From an uncultured Bacilli bacterium (GTDB taxonomy: Bacteria; Bacillota_I; Bacilli_A; RF39; UBA660): DNA of 64,000 nucleotides. Positions within the stretch are counted from its first letter, which is position 1, and each line of letters starts with the position of its first letter. The stretch lies in NCBI GenBank assembly GCA_949425635.1, contig CASPWD010000002.1, positions 62,001 to 126,000 on the forward strand. Reading direction: 5' to 3'. Shown here piece by piece: positions 15,888 to 24,117 of this stretch. The notes under the pieces are model-generated. The model was not told the origin of the DNA, did no database searches, and saw only the letters and a program-made list of their open reading frames with translations. The translations under genes and the position numbers were made by a program.

Positions 15888-16268
15888 ATGGTAAAAAATG
15901 AATTTGTATGTGATTGTAATGTCATCCATCAAGACATCGTAGATAAAATTAAGAATCAAATGCCTGATGAGAAAACATTTGATAATTTAGCAGAGTTCTT
16001 TAAACTAATAGGAGACCCAACTAGACTAAAAATATTATTTGCCTTAGATAAAGAAGAAGTATGTGTATGTGATATAGCAAATACTTTATCTATGAGTAAA
16101 TCTTCAATTTCACATCAACTAGCTGTTTTAAGAAAAAGCGAAATTATTAAATGTCGTAAACAAGGCAAAGAAGTGTATTATACATTAGATGACAATCATA
16201 TTAACGAAGTGTTTGAGATTGCATTAAATCATATCAATCATAAAAATAAGGAAAGGAAAGAAAAATAA
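15888..16268 (+). CDS. cadC: CadC-type ArsR/SmtB metal-sensing repressor
   Basis: A 126-residue winged-helix repressor. The alpha3N metal site typical of CadC is present: Cys8 and Cys10 in FVCDC, plus Cys59 and Cys61 in EEVCVCDIA. The alpha5 zinc site Asp102-x-His104 ... His115-x2-His118 is also complete. The DNA-binding helix is MSKSSISHQLAVLRKSEIIK. Such proteins release DNA on binding Cd(II), Pb(II) or Zn(II). GGAGGA precedes ATG 15888; an in-frame ATG at 15876 lies in the ribosome site. It overlaps the next gene by one base and represses its own operon through the two operators just upstream. Confidence 0.9.
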   Translation: MVKNEFVCDCNVIHQDIVDKIKNQMPDEKTFDNLAEFFKLIGDPTRLKILFALDKEEVCVCDIANTLSMSKSSISHQLAVLRKSEIIKCRKQGKEVYYTLDDNHINEVFEIALNHINHKNKERKEK

Positions 16269-16489
16269 TGAAATTAAAATTTAAAATAGAGGGTTTGGAT
16301 TGTGCTAACTGCGCAAATGAATTGGAAAGTAGTATTGCAAAATTAGAGGAAGTAGTTTCTGCATCAATTAGCTTTATGACACAAAGAATGGTAATAGAAA
16401 CAAACACAGAAGATCAAGCAGCTTTAATCGAAAAAATTGAAAATTTAATAAAAAAAGAAGAACCAGATGTAACGATCACATTAAAGTAG
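16268..16489 (+). CDS. heavy-metal-associated (HMA) domain protein
   Basis: A 73-residue ferredoxin-like fold protein consisting of one HMA domain: GLDCANCANELESSIAKLEE carries the CxxC metal-binding pair. In many CadA/ZntA pumps this domain is the N-terminus of the ATPase; here it is a separate gene eight bases before an ATPase that lacks it. It probably delivers or gates Cd/Zn/Pb for the pump. The coding frame overlaps the repressor stop by one base. Confidence 0.88.
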   Translation: MKLKFKIEGLDCANCANELESSIAKLEEVVSASISFMTQRMVIETNTEDQAALIEKIENLIKKEEPDVTITLK

Positions 16490-16496
16490 GTAGCGT

Positions 16497-18341
16497 ATGA
16501 AAAAAAGATTTATAAAAATAATTGTATCTCTTATCATTTTTATCGTAGCCAATATATTACCATCTACTTTCGAAATATTAAAAGATGGATTATTAGTAAT
16601 TGCTTATTTAATAGTTGGTTTGGATATTTTAAAAAAAGCATTCAGAAATATTACAAGAGGAAAAGTATTTGACGAAAACTTTCTTATGGCTGTCTCAACT
16701 ATCGGGGCATTTTGTATAGGAGAATTTCCTGAAGCTGTAGCCGTTATGCTTTTCTATCAAGTAGGTGAATTATTCCAAAGCTATGCCGTTGATAAATCAA
16801 GAAAATCAATATCTAGCTTAATGGACATTAGACCAGATTATGCCAATGTCTTACGTAATAACGAAATAGAGAAAGTTGACCCAGATGATGTTAATATTGG
16901 TGAAACCATCGTTGTAAAACCAGGTGAAAAAATTCCTTTAGATGGTATTGTAATAGATGGTGAATCAATGATAGATACACAAGCCCTAACAGGCGAATCA
17001 GTACCCAGACATGTCTCTTTAGATGAAGAAGTCTTAAGTGGTTGCATAAATGTTGATGGTGTAATCAAAATAAAAGTAGAAAAAGAATACGATGATTCTA
17101 CAGTAAGTAAAATACTAGAATTAGTTGAAAATGCAAGTAATAGAAAGTCAAAGTCAGAAGATTTTATTACAAAATTTGCTCGCATTTATACTCCAGTAGT
17201 TGTAATAATAGCAGTCATTTTAGCAGTTATTCCTCCATTAATTATAAATGGCGCTTCATTTAGCGACTGGATATATCGTGCATTATCTTTCTTAGTAGTA
17301 TCATGCCCTTGTGCTTTAGTCATTTCAATTCCTTTATCATTCTTTGGTGGAATTGGTGCTTCATCTCGTATTGGTGTATTAGTAAAAGGAAGTAATTACC
17401 TAGAAAAAATTGCTAATACTGAAATGGTTGTCTGCGATAAAACAGGAACATTAACAGAAGGTGTCTTTGAAGTAGTGAGTATAGATGCAATTGGCATCTC
17501 AGATGAAGAATTATTAAGACTCGCTTCTCATGCAGAATGTTTCTCAAATCATCCAATTTCTTTATCACTAAAAAAAGCTTATGGTAAATTTATTAATAAT
17601 GAAATAGTTATCAAAACACAAGAAGTATCAGGTCATGGTGTAATAGCAACAGTAGATGAAAAAGAAGTCTTAGTTGGTAACGAAAAATTAATGAAAGAAA
17701 ATAACATTAAATTCAAGAAAAACAACTTGATTGGAACAATTATTTATGTTGCTATAGATGGTGAGTTTGCTGGTTCTATCCTAATATCTGATAAAATTAA
17801 AGAAGATTCTTACGAAGCCATCGCATCACTAAAAAAATATGGCATCGATAAATTTATAATGCTAACAGGGGATAGAGAAACAATTGCTTCTGATGTAGCA
17901 AACAAGTTAAATATTAATGAGTATTATTCTGAACTTCTACCAGATGAAAAAGTATCCAAAGTAGAAGAACTTATGAAATCAAAAAAATCAGGAAAGAACT
18001 TATTATTTGTAGGGGATGGAATCAATGATGCTCCAGTCCTAGCAGTATCTGATATCGGAGTAGCTATGGGAGCTTTAGGATCTGACGCAGCAATTGAAGC
18101 AGCAGACATTGTTTTAATGACAGATGAGATGTCTAAGATTGCTAAGACAATACATATTGCTAAAAAAACATTAAGAATTGTTAAAGAAAATATAATCTTT
18201 GCTATTGCAGTAAAAGTAGCAGTCTTAATACTAAGTGCCTTCGGACTATCTACAATGTGGGAAGCTGTATTTGCTGATGTCGGTGTTTCCATTATCGCAA
18301 TACTTAATGCTTTAAGAATTCTATTGATCAAAAATAAATAA
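16497..18341 (+). CDS. cadA: P1B-type Cd/Zn/Pb-exporting ATPase lacking an N-terminal metal domain
   Basis: A 614-residue P-type ATPase. The transmembrane metal motif is Cys270-Pro-Cys272, the phosphorylated Asp314 sits in CDKTGTLTEG, the HP dipeptide in ECFSNHPISL, and Asp507 and Asp511 in VGDGINDAPV. The last helices contain MWEAVFADVGVSIIAILNAL, typical of the CadA/ZntA group. The usual N-terminal HMA domain is absent and encoded by the preceding gene. Together with cadC this forms a complete inducible efflux operon for soft divalent metals. Confidence 0.93.
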   Translation: MKKRFIKIIVSLIIFIVANILPSTFEILKDGLLVIAYLIVGLDILKKAFRNITRGKVFDENFLMAVSTIGAFCIGEFPEAVAVMLFYQVGELFQSYAVDKSRKSISSLMDIRPDYANVLRNNEIEKVDPDDVNIGETIVVKPGEKIPLDGIVIDGESMIDTQALTGESVPRHVSLDEEVLSGCINVDGVIKIKVEKEYDDSTVSKILELVENASNRKSKSEDFITKFARIYTPVVVIIAVILAVIPPLIINGASFSDWIYRALSFLVVSCPCALVISIPLSFFGGIGASSRIGVLVKGSNYLEKIANTEMVVCDKTGTLTEGVFEVVSIDAIGISDEELLRLASHAECFSNHPISLSLKKAYGKFINNEIVIKTQEVSGHGVIATVDEKEVLVGNEKLMKENNIKFKKNNLIGTIIYVAIDGEFAGSILISDKIKEDSYEAIASLKKYGIDKFIMLTGDRETIASDVANKLNINEYYSELLPDEKVSKVEELMKSKKSGKNLLFVGDGINDAPVLAVSDIGVAMGALGSDAAIEAADIVLMTDEMSKIAKTIHIAKKTLRIVKENIIFAIAVKVAVLILSAFGLSTMWEAVFADVGVSIIAILNALRILLIKNK

Positions 18342-18381
18342 AGTAAATTCATTCTAGAATTTACTTTTTTTATGCTATAAT
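18340..18381 (+). terminator. terminator directly followed by an extended -10 promoter
   Basis: AAAGTAAATTC (18340-18350) pairs with GAATTTACTTT and a T7 tract follows. TGCTATAAT (hexamer 18376-18381) begins four bases after the tract. Confidence 0.85.
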
Positions 18382-18406
18382 AGTTGAAAATTATATGGAG
18401 GATTAT

Positions 18407-18871
18407 ATGGATATTAAATTTGAAATAAATGGTGTAAATTTTAACGTAAGAAGTTCTTGTATAATAAAAGATAAATCACATAAAAAAGTACTTTTGACTA
18501 ACATGAGAGCAATTACTGATCATGAGGCATATCTATTACCTGGTGGTAGAATAAATACCTTAGAAAATACAAAAGAAGGAATAATCAGGGAAATAGAAGA
18601 GGAATTAGGTATTAAATTAGAATATAAACTAATATCTATCGAAGAGAATATATCAAAAGAAACTAATTTTCATATGTTAGAATTTGTCCACTATGCCCAG
18701 ATAGATAACTTTGATATTATAAACTGTCTTGATGATGGTTGGGATAAGTTTAAAATTGTAGATATAGAAGAAATAGATGAGTTAGATATTAGACCTAAAA
18801 CAATGAATTCATTAATTAAACAAGATACATATGAAAAGATAACCCATAATATTAACTACGATTGGATATAA
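18407..18871 (+). CDS. Nudix hydrolase
   Basis: A 154-residue Nudix protein. The box GGRINTLENTKEGIIREIEE followed by ELGI fits GX5EX7REUXEEXGU at about residues 46-69. The remainder is an ordinary alpha/beta Nudix fold without extra domains. It hydrolyses a nucleoside diphosphate linked to some moiety; which one cannot be told. ATG 18407 is preceded by GGAGG; a second ATG at 18395 overlaps that site. It is a single-gene unit between two terminator-promoter modules. Confidence 0.9.
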   Translation: MDIKFEINGVNFNVRSSCIIKDKSHKKVLLTNMRAITDHEAYLLPGGRINTLENTKEGIIREIEEELGIKLEYKLISIEENISKETNFHMLEFVHYAQIDNFDIINCLDDGWDKFKIVDIEEIDELDIRPKTMNSLIKQDTYEKITHNINYDWI

Positions 18872-18915
18872 AACAAATCTAAAATATAGTAGATTTGTTT
18901 TATATATGGTAAAAT
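18870..18915 (+). terminator. terminator directly followed by an extended -10 promoter
   Basis: AAAACAAATCTA pairs perfectly with TAGATTTGTTTT (18887-18901). TGGTAAAAT (hexamer 18910-18915) follows within ten bases. Confidence 0.8.
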
Positions 18916-18951
18916 TAATTTATAAATAAGTAACAATTACATGGAGGAATT

Positions 18952-19476
18952 ATGAAAGATTTAATAGATTTTATTGCTTTAATTATTTTATATATTTTTG
19001 TATTTTATAAAAAATGGAAAGATAAAGGAAAAGATGCCTTATTAGTGAACACTCTTATGTATATTTATATATCTTTTGTTCTATATTTTACTTTGATGCC
19101 TATAATTACATCTATTCCATTTATATTTAACCACCCATATACTCCAATGAATTTAGTTCCATTCATAGATATTACAATGGGTAGAGGAGATTTCTTAAGA
19201 CAAGTAGTATTAAATGCAATAATGATGATGCCATTTGGATTTATGTTTCCAATTATCAAAAGCAAAGAAAGCAATAAGTTATTTTTAAAAACAATTCTTT
19301 ATACTTTCTTATTTAGTCTATGTATAGAATTATTACAACCACTAATTAGCGGCTCTAGATCATCAGACATAACGGATTTAATAACAAATACCTTTGGTGG
19401 ATTTATAGGATATATTTTCTATCTTATATTCAAACCATTAATTAATAAAATATTGAATTTTATCAAATCAAAATAA
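18952..19476 (+). CDS. VanZ-like family membrane protein
   Basis: A 174-residue protein with five hydrophobic helices and the VanZ-like signature: MNLVPFIDITMGRGDF between helices, and a late GSRSSDITDLITNTFGGFIG segment. VanZ of Tn1546 gives low-level teicoplanin resistance, but most family members are chromosomal envelope proteins of unknown role, and there are no other van genes nearby. GGAGG precedes ATG 18952. Confidence 0.85.
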   Translation: MKDLIDFIALIILYIFVFYKKWKDKGKDALLVNTLMYIYISFVLYFTLMPIITSIPFIFNHPYTPMNLVPFIDITMGRGDFLRQVVLNAIMMMPFGFMFPIIKSKESNKLFLKTILYTFLFSLCIELLQPLISGSRSSDITDLITNTFGGFIGYIFYLIFKPLINKILNFIKSK

Positions 19477-19563
19477 ATATTAATAGAATAGCATTCAAGC
19501 ATGTTAATTATTGAAAAATAAAAGAAAATATTATAATTTAATAAAGAAAGAGATAATGTATGT

Positions 19564-20013
19564 ATGAAAAATAAAGTTGCAATTATGTGGGGAATTACAG
19601 CATTTTGCCTAATTATGACAGTAGTATTTTGGTTCTTAATGAATAAAGTAGAATTGAACTATGAAGAAGTAACTGCAATCGTTACTAATACTTCCAGCAA
19701 AGATATTGTAAACAAAGATACAGGCAATAGAACAACATTCTATGAAATTATAGTAGAATATGAAGGAGAAGAATACGAACTTCAAAACGTTCATGGCTTA
19801 TCAGGCTATTATAAAGGAAAGAGTGTAAAAGCACTATTATCTAATGGCAAATTATATGCGAATGTTGAAGGAATAAAATCTACTTCACCAGTTGCTATAG
19901 TCTATTTCATCTTTCTATTTGGAACATTTGGAATGTTAATTGCTTCATCCACCTATATGTCTAAAGCGAAACAAAAAGAAAAAACTGAAACAAAAAAAGA
20001 AACAGCAAAATAA
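19564..20013 (+). CDS. two-helix membrane protein, DUF3592-like
   Basis: A 149-residue protein: transmembrane helix at 6-27, a central domain of about 75 residues with repeated Thr/Asn/Glu and short beta strands (FYEIIVEYEGEEYELQNVHG), a second helix at 110-133, and a Lys/Glu-rich cytosolic tail. The arrangement is like DUF3592 proteins; the match is by layout only. The middle domain probably lies outside the membrane. It is a single gene with a terminator after it. Confidence 0.65.
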   Translation: MKNKVAIMWGITAFCLIMTVVFWFLMNKVELNYEEVTAIVTNTSSKDIVNKDTGNRTTFYEIIVEYEGEEYELQNVHGLSGYYKGKSVKALLSNGKLYANVEGIKSTSPVAIVYFIFLFGTFGMLIASSTYMSKAKQKEKTETKKETAK

Positions 20014-20018
20014 AAAGC

Positions 20019-20064
20019 AAAGCAAGTCAAGAAGATAGAAGACTTGCTTTTTTCGTGATATAAT
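20019..20064 (+). terminator. terminator directly followed by an extended -10 promoter
   Basis: AAAGCAAGTC (20019-20028) pairs perfectly with GACTTGCTTT (20041-20050). TGATATAAT (hexamer 20059-20064) follows the T tract. Confidence 0.88.
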
Positions 20065-20095
20065 CAAGTTACAAAAAGAAACGAGGAATTATAAT

Positions 20096-20404
20096 ATGAA
20101 AGTAATAACAGTATGTGGCAGTCTAAAATTTAAAGAAGAAATAATTAAAGAAGCTCTAAATTTAGAATTACAAGGCAATGTTGTAATAACACCAATATTT
20201 CCTATAAATGATACCGACAAAGATAATTTTACAAAAGAAGAATTTGAAATACTTGGCAGAATGCATAAAGAAAAAATAAAATTATCTGATGCTATCTATG
20301 TTGTGAACGTAAATGGTTACATTGGTTCAAGTACAAAAAACGAAATAGAATATGCTAAATCTCTAAATAAAGAAATACTATATTATACAGATTTAATTGA
20401 TTAA
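20096..20404 (+). CDS. nucleoside 2-deoxyribosyltransferase-like protein
   Basis: A 102-residue Rossmann-like protein: ITVCGSLKFKEEIIKEA at the N-terminus, a central DAIYVVNVNGYIGSSTKNEI containing the likely catalytic Glu, and EYAKSLNKEILYYTD at the end. This is the short DUF4406/deoxyribosyltransferase-like layout, found as stand-alone genes in Firmicutes. The reaction is presumed to involve an N-glycosidic bond, but many members have no proven activity. It has its own promoter and Shine-Dalgarno (GAGGAA). Confidence 0.75.
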   Translation: MKVITVCGSLKFKEEIIKEALNLELQGNVVITPIFPINDTDKDNFTKEEFEILGRMHKEKIKLSDAIYVVNVNGYIGSSTKNEIEYAKSLNKEILYYTDLID

Positions 20405-20510
20405 AATAGTTTCTCTTAAATCTGTTTTTTTTATATATAATAAGCAATGTAAAGTACTTTTGACAGACAAGAAAAATTTCATTTTATAAAATAATATTGG
20501 AGGTGCAAAA

Positions 20511-21086
20511 ATGGATATTGGAAATAAAATAAAAGAATATAGGATACATTGTAATTTAAATCAAGAAGAACTAGCAAATAAAATTTTTGTATCAAGACAA
20601 ACTGTTTCTAATTGGGAAAATAACAAATTTTATCCTGATATAAAAAGTATAGCTTTATTATGCAATATCTTTAATGTCTCAGTGCAAGATTTTATAGAAG
20701 GAGATTTAGAAGAAATGAAAAAAGTCGTAAATAAGGGTGACATGAAAGTATTTAATATTATAAGTTGGATATTTACAATTGAATTAATTACAATGGTAAT
20801 TAGTGCATATCCTTTATCTAAATATGCGGGAAGAATAGGTTGCATAATTTGGTTTATCTTTATGATAATAACTATGGCTACAGCTACTATTATCGAAGTA
20901 TATAAAAAGAAATATGATATTCAAACATACAAAGAAATAATTGCGTTTTGTGAGTCTAAAACTTTAAGTCGTGACGATAAAAACCAAGAAATCGGTAAAC
21001 GTCCTTATCAAAAAATCCTACTAGCTATTATCTCTGGAATCATAGCACTTTTAGTAATGATAATTATGCACTTAATATTAGGATAA
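20511..21086 (+). CDS. XRE-family HTH regulator with C-terminal membrane helices
   Basis: A 191-residue protein: Cro/C1 HTH at 1-62 (NKIKEYRIHCNLNQEELANK, then SRQTVSNWENNKFYPDIKSI), a linker, a helical pair at about 80-125, a charged loop, and a final helix at 168-190. The helices would tether the DNA-binding domain to the membrane. A -35-like TTGACA lies at 20460-20465 and GGAGGTG precedes ATG 20511. It forms a single-gene unit. Confidence 0.85.
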   Translation: MDIGNKIKEYRIHCNLNQEELANKIFVSRQTVSNWENNKFYPDIKSIALLCNIFNVSVQDFIEGDLEEMKKVVNKGDMKVFNIISWIFTIELITMVISAYPLSKYAGRIGCIIWFIFMIITMATATIIEVYKKKYDIQTYKEIIAFCESKTLSRDDKNQEIGKRPYQKILLAIISGIIALLVMIIMHLILG

Positions 21087-21107
21087 TAAAGTATTAAGAC
21101 TACGTAA

Positions 21108-21151
21108 AAAGGCAAATCTATCTACAAGATTTGTCCTTTTTTTGATATAAT
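21108..21151 (+). terminator. terminator directly followed by an extended -10 promoter
   Basis: AAAGG.CAAATCT pairs with AGATTTG.CCTTT (one bulged T), followed by T7. TGATATAAT (hexamer 21146-21151) follows directly. Confidence 0.82.
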
Positions 21152-21190
21152 TAAATAGAAGGATAAATAGCAATTTATTAGGGAGGAAAT

Positions 21191-21583
21191 ATGAAGAAAA
21201 AGATAATAGGAATAATTATAATAATTGTTTTAGTATTAGGTATAGGAGCAGGTGTTGTATATAAAATTATTGAAAAAGATGTTACTGATAGAGAAACATT
21301 TAATTTTAAAACTGACACAAACGGTTCTAATGACACAGTAAGTCATGATGAGCATTCTTTTTATGGAAAAATAATTGAAGTGTCTTCATCTTATATTATA
21401 GTTGAACCAAATGAAAAGGAAGAAGAAAGAAAAAGTTCTGATAAGTTTCATATAGAGTTGAAAAACAATAATACAACTTATAAAATTGGTACAAATGTGA
21501 AAATAACTTATATTGGAGATATTAACGAAAGTTATCCAGCCCAAATTGGAACAACTAAAATAGAGATAGTATCAGAAAAATAA
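21191..21583 (+). CDS. membrane-anchored protein with a DUF3221-like domain
   Basis: A 130-residue protein with an N-terminal signal anchor (residues 4-24) and a small beta domain: FYGKIIEVSSSYIIVEPNEK, a central Ser/Asp DKF segment, and VKITYIGDINESYPAQIGTT. The layout fits DUF3221-type OB-like domains that are exported in Firmicutes. The function is not known. AGGGAGGA precedes ATG 21191. Confidence 0.68.
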   Translation: MKKKIIGIIIIIVLVLGIGAGVVYKIIEKDVTDRETFNFKTDTNGSNDTVSHDEHSFYGKIIEVSSSYIIVEPNEKEEERKSSDKFHIELKNNNTTYKIGTNVKITYIGDINESYPAQIGTTKIEIVSEK

Positions 21584-21630
21584 ATTACAATTTAATGAAC
21601 ATGAAAATGCAGTCATTGAGGGGGGAAACA

Positions 21631-21831
21631 ATGAAATATATTAAAGAAGATTTAATTGAAGCAAAAAGACAAATTGATTCAACGTTACATAAGTTACGAG
21701 AAGCAATAAAAACTCTTGAATCAAAAGAAAATACAGAAAGATATAAATCACAAATCACTTTGGCAAAAAGACGAGTAAAAGCTTTTGAAATAGCAAATTA
21801 CTTAATAGAAAATGAGATAAAAAATAGCTAG
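21631..21831 (+). CDS. small helical hypothetical protein
   Basis: A 66-residue, highly charged protein that is probably a two-helix hairpin: MKYIKEDLIEAKRQIDSTLH and then TLAKRRVKAFEIANYLIENE. I do not recognise it. ATG 21631 has a strong GAGGGGG site; upstream in-frame codons to 21595 lack one. It lies 47 bases after the DUF3221-like gene and could be co-transcribed. Confidence 0.65.
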   Translation: MKYIKEDLIEAKRQIDSTLHKLREAIKTLESKENTERYKSQITLAKRRVKAFEIANYLIENEIKNS

Positions 21832-21943
21832 TTTAGCTTTAGAAAATAAGTAATAATACAAAATATAATCTATTTAACTCTACTAATAGTAGGTGTAAAA
21901 TACAGACTAAATAATATATATTTATTCTCGAAAGGAGAAAAAT

Positions 21944-22414
21944 ATGAATCAAGAAAAAATTGGAAAGTTTATTGCTGAATGTAGAAAAAAACAGAATTTA
22001 ACTCAAGAACAACTAGCTGAAAAATTAAACATCACTTATAAAGCAGTAAGTAAATGGGAATGTGGTAAAGGATTACCAGATGCTTCTATAATGTTAGATT
22101 TATGTTCTATATTGAAGATTAGTGTAAATGATTTATTAAGTGGAGAGAGTATTGAAATTAAAGATTACCAAAATAATGCCGAAACAAATTTAGTTAAGTT
22201 AAAAAAACAAATAGATAAAATGAGAAAAAACTTTAAGATTGTTTCTTATTTCTTTGGAATAATTACAATTATAATGTTTATAGGCAATATGGTTTTAAAT
22301 TCTATTTATCATGATAGTTGGGATAACACTTTATATAGTTCAATCGGATTGATAGTCAGTTTTATGTCTTGCTTATTTTGGTTTGCTGCAAGTATATTAA
22401 GTTTTAAATATTAA
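21944..22414 (+). CDS. XRE-family HTH regulator with two membrane helices
   Basis: A 156-residue protein: HTH at 1-65 (IGKFIAECRKKQNLTQEQLA, then TYKAVSKWECGKGLPDASIM), a coiled linker at 75-95, and two hydrophobic helices at about 97-118 and 130-153. It is close in its HTH to the protein at 35317 (both carry SKWECGK). A CTACTA-A-TAGTAG inverted repeat (21878-21890) lies upstream and may be its operator. The gene is autonomous, with AAAGGAG before ATG 21944. Confidence 0.85.
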   Translation: MNQEKIGKFIAECRKKQNLTQEQLAEKLNITYKAVSKWECGKGLPDASIMLDLCSILKISVNDLLSGESIEIKDYQNNAETNLVKLKKQIDKMRKNFKIVSYFFGIITIIMFIGNMVLNSIYHDSWDNTLYSSIGLIVSFMSCLFWFAASILSFKY

Positions 22415-22438
22415 AGATAATTTAAATTGCAATTTGCA

Positions 22439-22478
22439 GGGCAAATCGTATTTATGGTTTGTTCTTTTGGGCTATAAT
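22439..22478 (+). terminator. weak terminator followed by a promoter
   Basis: GCAAATC pairs with GGTTTGT (G-U pairs included), followed by CTTTT. TATAAT lies at 22473-22478. It is a degenerate member of the recurrent terminator-promoter series. Confidence 0.6.
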
Positions 22479-22520
22479 TAAAGAGAAAGATAAATAGTAA
22501 TTTAGGAGTGTGGTGATAAT

Positions 22521-22865
22521 ATGACCGCTGAAATATTATATGCTGATTTATATGATAAATATGGAGATGACTTTAATTGGATTATGCTATCTTTTATAGA
22601 TAGAACATATACACAAGAGGCAGAAAAAGAAATAAAAGACGGACACTTTCTTTATGGTAAAAAATTATATTCTATATTTAAGTGCAAAAATAACAATGAT
22701 GTAATATTTGTTACAGGTAATAATGGTAAAGATTTATATATAATACTTCACTTAACTTATAAAGAAAATCAAGATGTTAGTTATCCAAAATACGAATTAT
22801 TGGATAACATCTATGAGGTGAAAGAATATTTAATTAAACAATATGAGAATAAAGCGAATTGTTAA
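22521..22865 (+). CDS. hypothetical protein
   Basis: A 114-residue soluble protein that I do not recognise. It has an acidic N-terminal helix (AEILYADLYDKYGDDFNWIM), a middle strand pair (DVIFVTGNNGKDLYIILHLT) and a basic C-terminal helix. AGGAGTG precedes ATG 22521, and codon use matches its neighbours. The next gene starts 29 bases after it. Confidence 0.6.
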   Translation: MTAEILYADLYDKYGDDFNWIMLSFIDRTYTQEAEKEIKDGHFLYGKKLYSIFKCKNNNDVIFVTGNNGKDLYIILHLTYKENQDVSYPKYELLDNIYEVKEYLIKQYENKANC

Positions 22866-22894
22866 ATTACAATTTGAAAGCGAGAAGAAGTATT

Positions 22895-23313
22895 ATGGAT
22901 TTAAAGAAAATAGAAAATTTTATTGATAAGCAAAAAGTGAGTTTTATATGCTCTATTGATGATGAAAACTATCCTAATGTAAAAGCAATGTTAAAACCTA
23001 GAAAAAGAATAGGACTAAAAGAATTTTACTTTTCTACTAATACTTCATCTATGAGAGTACAACAATATAAAGAAAACCCAAATGCTGGTGTTTATTTTTA
23101 TTACAAAGGACTAATTAAGTACGTAGGAGTTATGCTAAAAGGTAAAATGGAAGTCTTAACAGATCAAGAAACTAAAATATGATTTGGAAAAAGGGCGATA
23201 CAATGTTTTATAAAAAAGGTGTAACCGATCCAGATTATTGTGTTTTAAAATTTACTGCTACGTGTGGTAGATATTATTGTGATTTAAAAACCGAAAATTT
23301 TGATATTAAATAA
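22895..23313 (+). pseudogene. pyridoxamine 5'-phosphate oxidase-family protein, frameshifted
   Basis: The first 96 codons (22895-23182) encode the FMN-binding split barrel of general-stress-protein-26-like proteins (FSTNTSSMRVQQYKENPNAG, VGVMLKGKMEVLTDQETK). The frame then meets TGA. The sequence IWKKGDTMFYKKGVTDPDYC and the expected C-terminus ending FDIK continue in another frame from 23179 to the TAA at 23311-23313. One missing base near 23176-23179 explains this. Either the gene is inactivated or the assembly has a one-base error. The intact family binds FMN or a similar cofactor and is involved in stress responses. Confidence 0.8.
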
Positions 23314-23327
23314 AAACACCAATTTAC

Positions 23328-23374
23328 AAAGCAGATCATTCAGAATAGAAGGTTTGCTTTTTTCATAGTATAAT
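23328..23374 (+). terminator. terminator followed by a promoter
   Basis: AAAGCAgATC (23328-23337) pairs imperfectly with GGTTTGCTTT (23351-23360), with T6 after it. TATAAT lies at 23369-23374. Confidence 0.75.
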
Positions 23375-23423
23375 ATTCAATGTAAAAAACAAAAGCAGGA
23401 ATTGATTAAGGAGAATGTTTTTA

Positions 23424-23981
23424 ATGGAAAAAGAAAAAAGAAGATGTACATGGGTAAATTTAAAAAATCAACGATATATTGATTATCATGATAACGAATG
23501 GGGGATACCACATTACGATGATAATTATATGTTTGAGTTTTTAGTGTTAGAATCTTTTCAAGCAGGCTTATCTTGGGAATGCGTTTTAAACAAAAGAGAA
23601 GGTTTTAAAAAAGCATTTGATGATTTTGATTATAATAAAATAAGTCAGTATGATGATGCCAAAATAGAAGAACTTTATAATAATAACGATATTATAAAAA
23701 ACAAATTAAAAATAAAAGCTACAATAAACAATGCTAAAATATTTATTGAAATACAAAAAGAATTCAAAAGTTTCTCAAATTATATTTGGTCTTTTTCAAA
23801 CAATAAAATTATAAAAAATATAGATGATAACTTTAAAACAACATCTGAGCTATCAGACAAAATTTCAAACGACCTAAAAAAAAGAGGAATGAAATTTGTA
23901 GGTTCAACGATAATCTATTCATATTTACAAGCTATTGGAATAATAAATGATCACGAATTAAAATGTGAATTTTATAAATAA
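23424..23981 (+). CDS. tag: DNA-3-methyladenine glycosylase I
   Basis: A 185-residue helix-hairpin-helix DNA glycosylase of the Tag family. The zinc snap is complete: Cys near residue 8 in RRCTW, His in YHDNEWGIP, and the late NDHELKCEF supplying His and Cys. LESFQAGLSWECVLNKREGF is the active-site region. It removes 3-methyladenine from alkylated DNA. ATG 23424 follows AAGGAG with a 10-base gap; an ATG at 23415 is closer and less likely. It is a single-gene unit. Confidence 0.93.
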   Translation: MEKEKRRCTWVNLKNQRYIDYHDNEWGIPHYDDNYMFEFLVLESFQAGLSWECVLNKREGFKKAFDDFDYNKISQYDDAKIEELYNNNDIIKNKLKIKATINNAKIFIEIQKEFKSFSNYIWSFSNNKIIKNIDDNFKTTSELSDKISNDLKKRGMKFVGSTIIYSYLQAIGIINDHELKCEFYK

Positions 23982-24117
23982 TATCAGCATATAAATAATA
24001 TTTTTAACAAGTTTATTTAAACTCCTTAAATCGACACTTTTCCTTTTCTGTGTTGTTCAAGAACTTTTTATGAATTGATAAAATAAAATTGTAATTCGAA
24101 AGGAAAAGGTGTTTAAA

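Noticed and set aside
18952..19476. VanZ as part of a glycopeptide resistance cluster
   Set aside because: No vanH, vanA/B or vanX genes in the vicinity; VanZ-like family members are common chromosomal proteins.
23982..24117. Possible repeat-spacer array or transposon end in the gap
   Set aside because: A single imperfect inverted repeat, without repeated spacers or target duplications.
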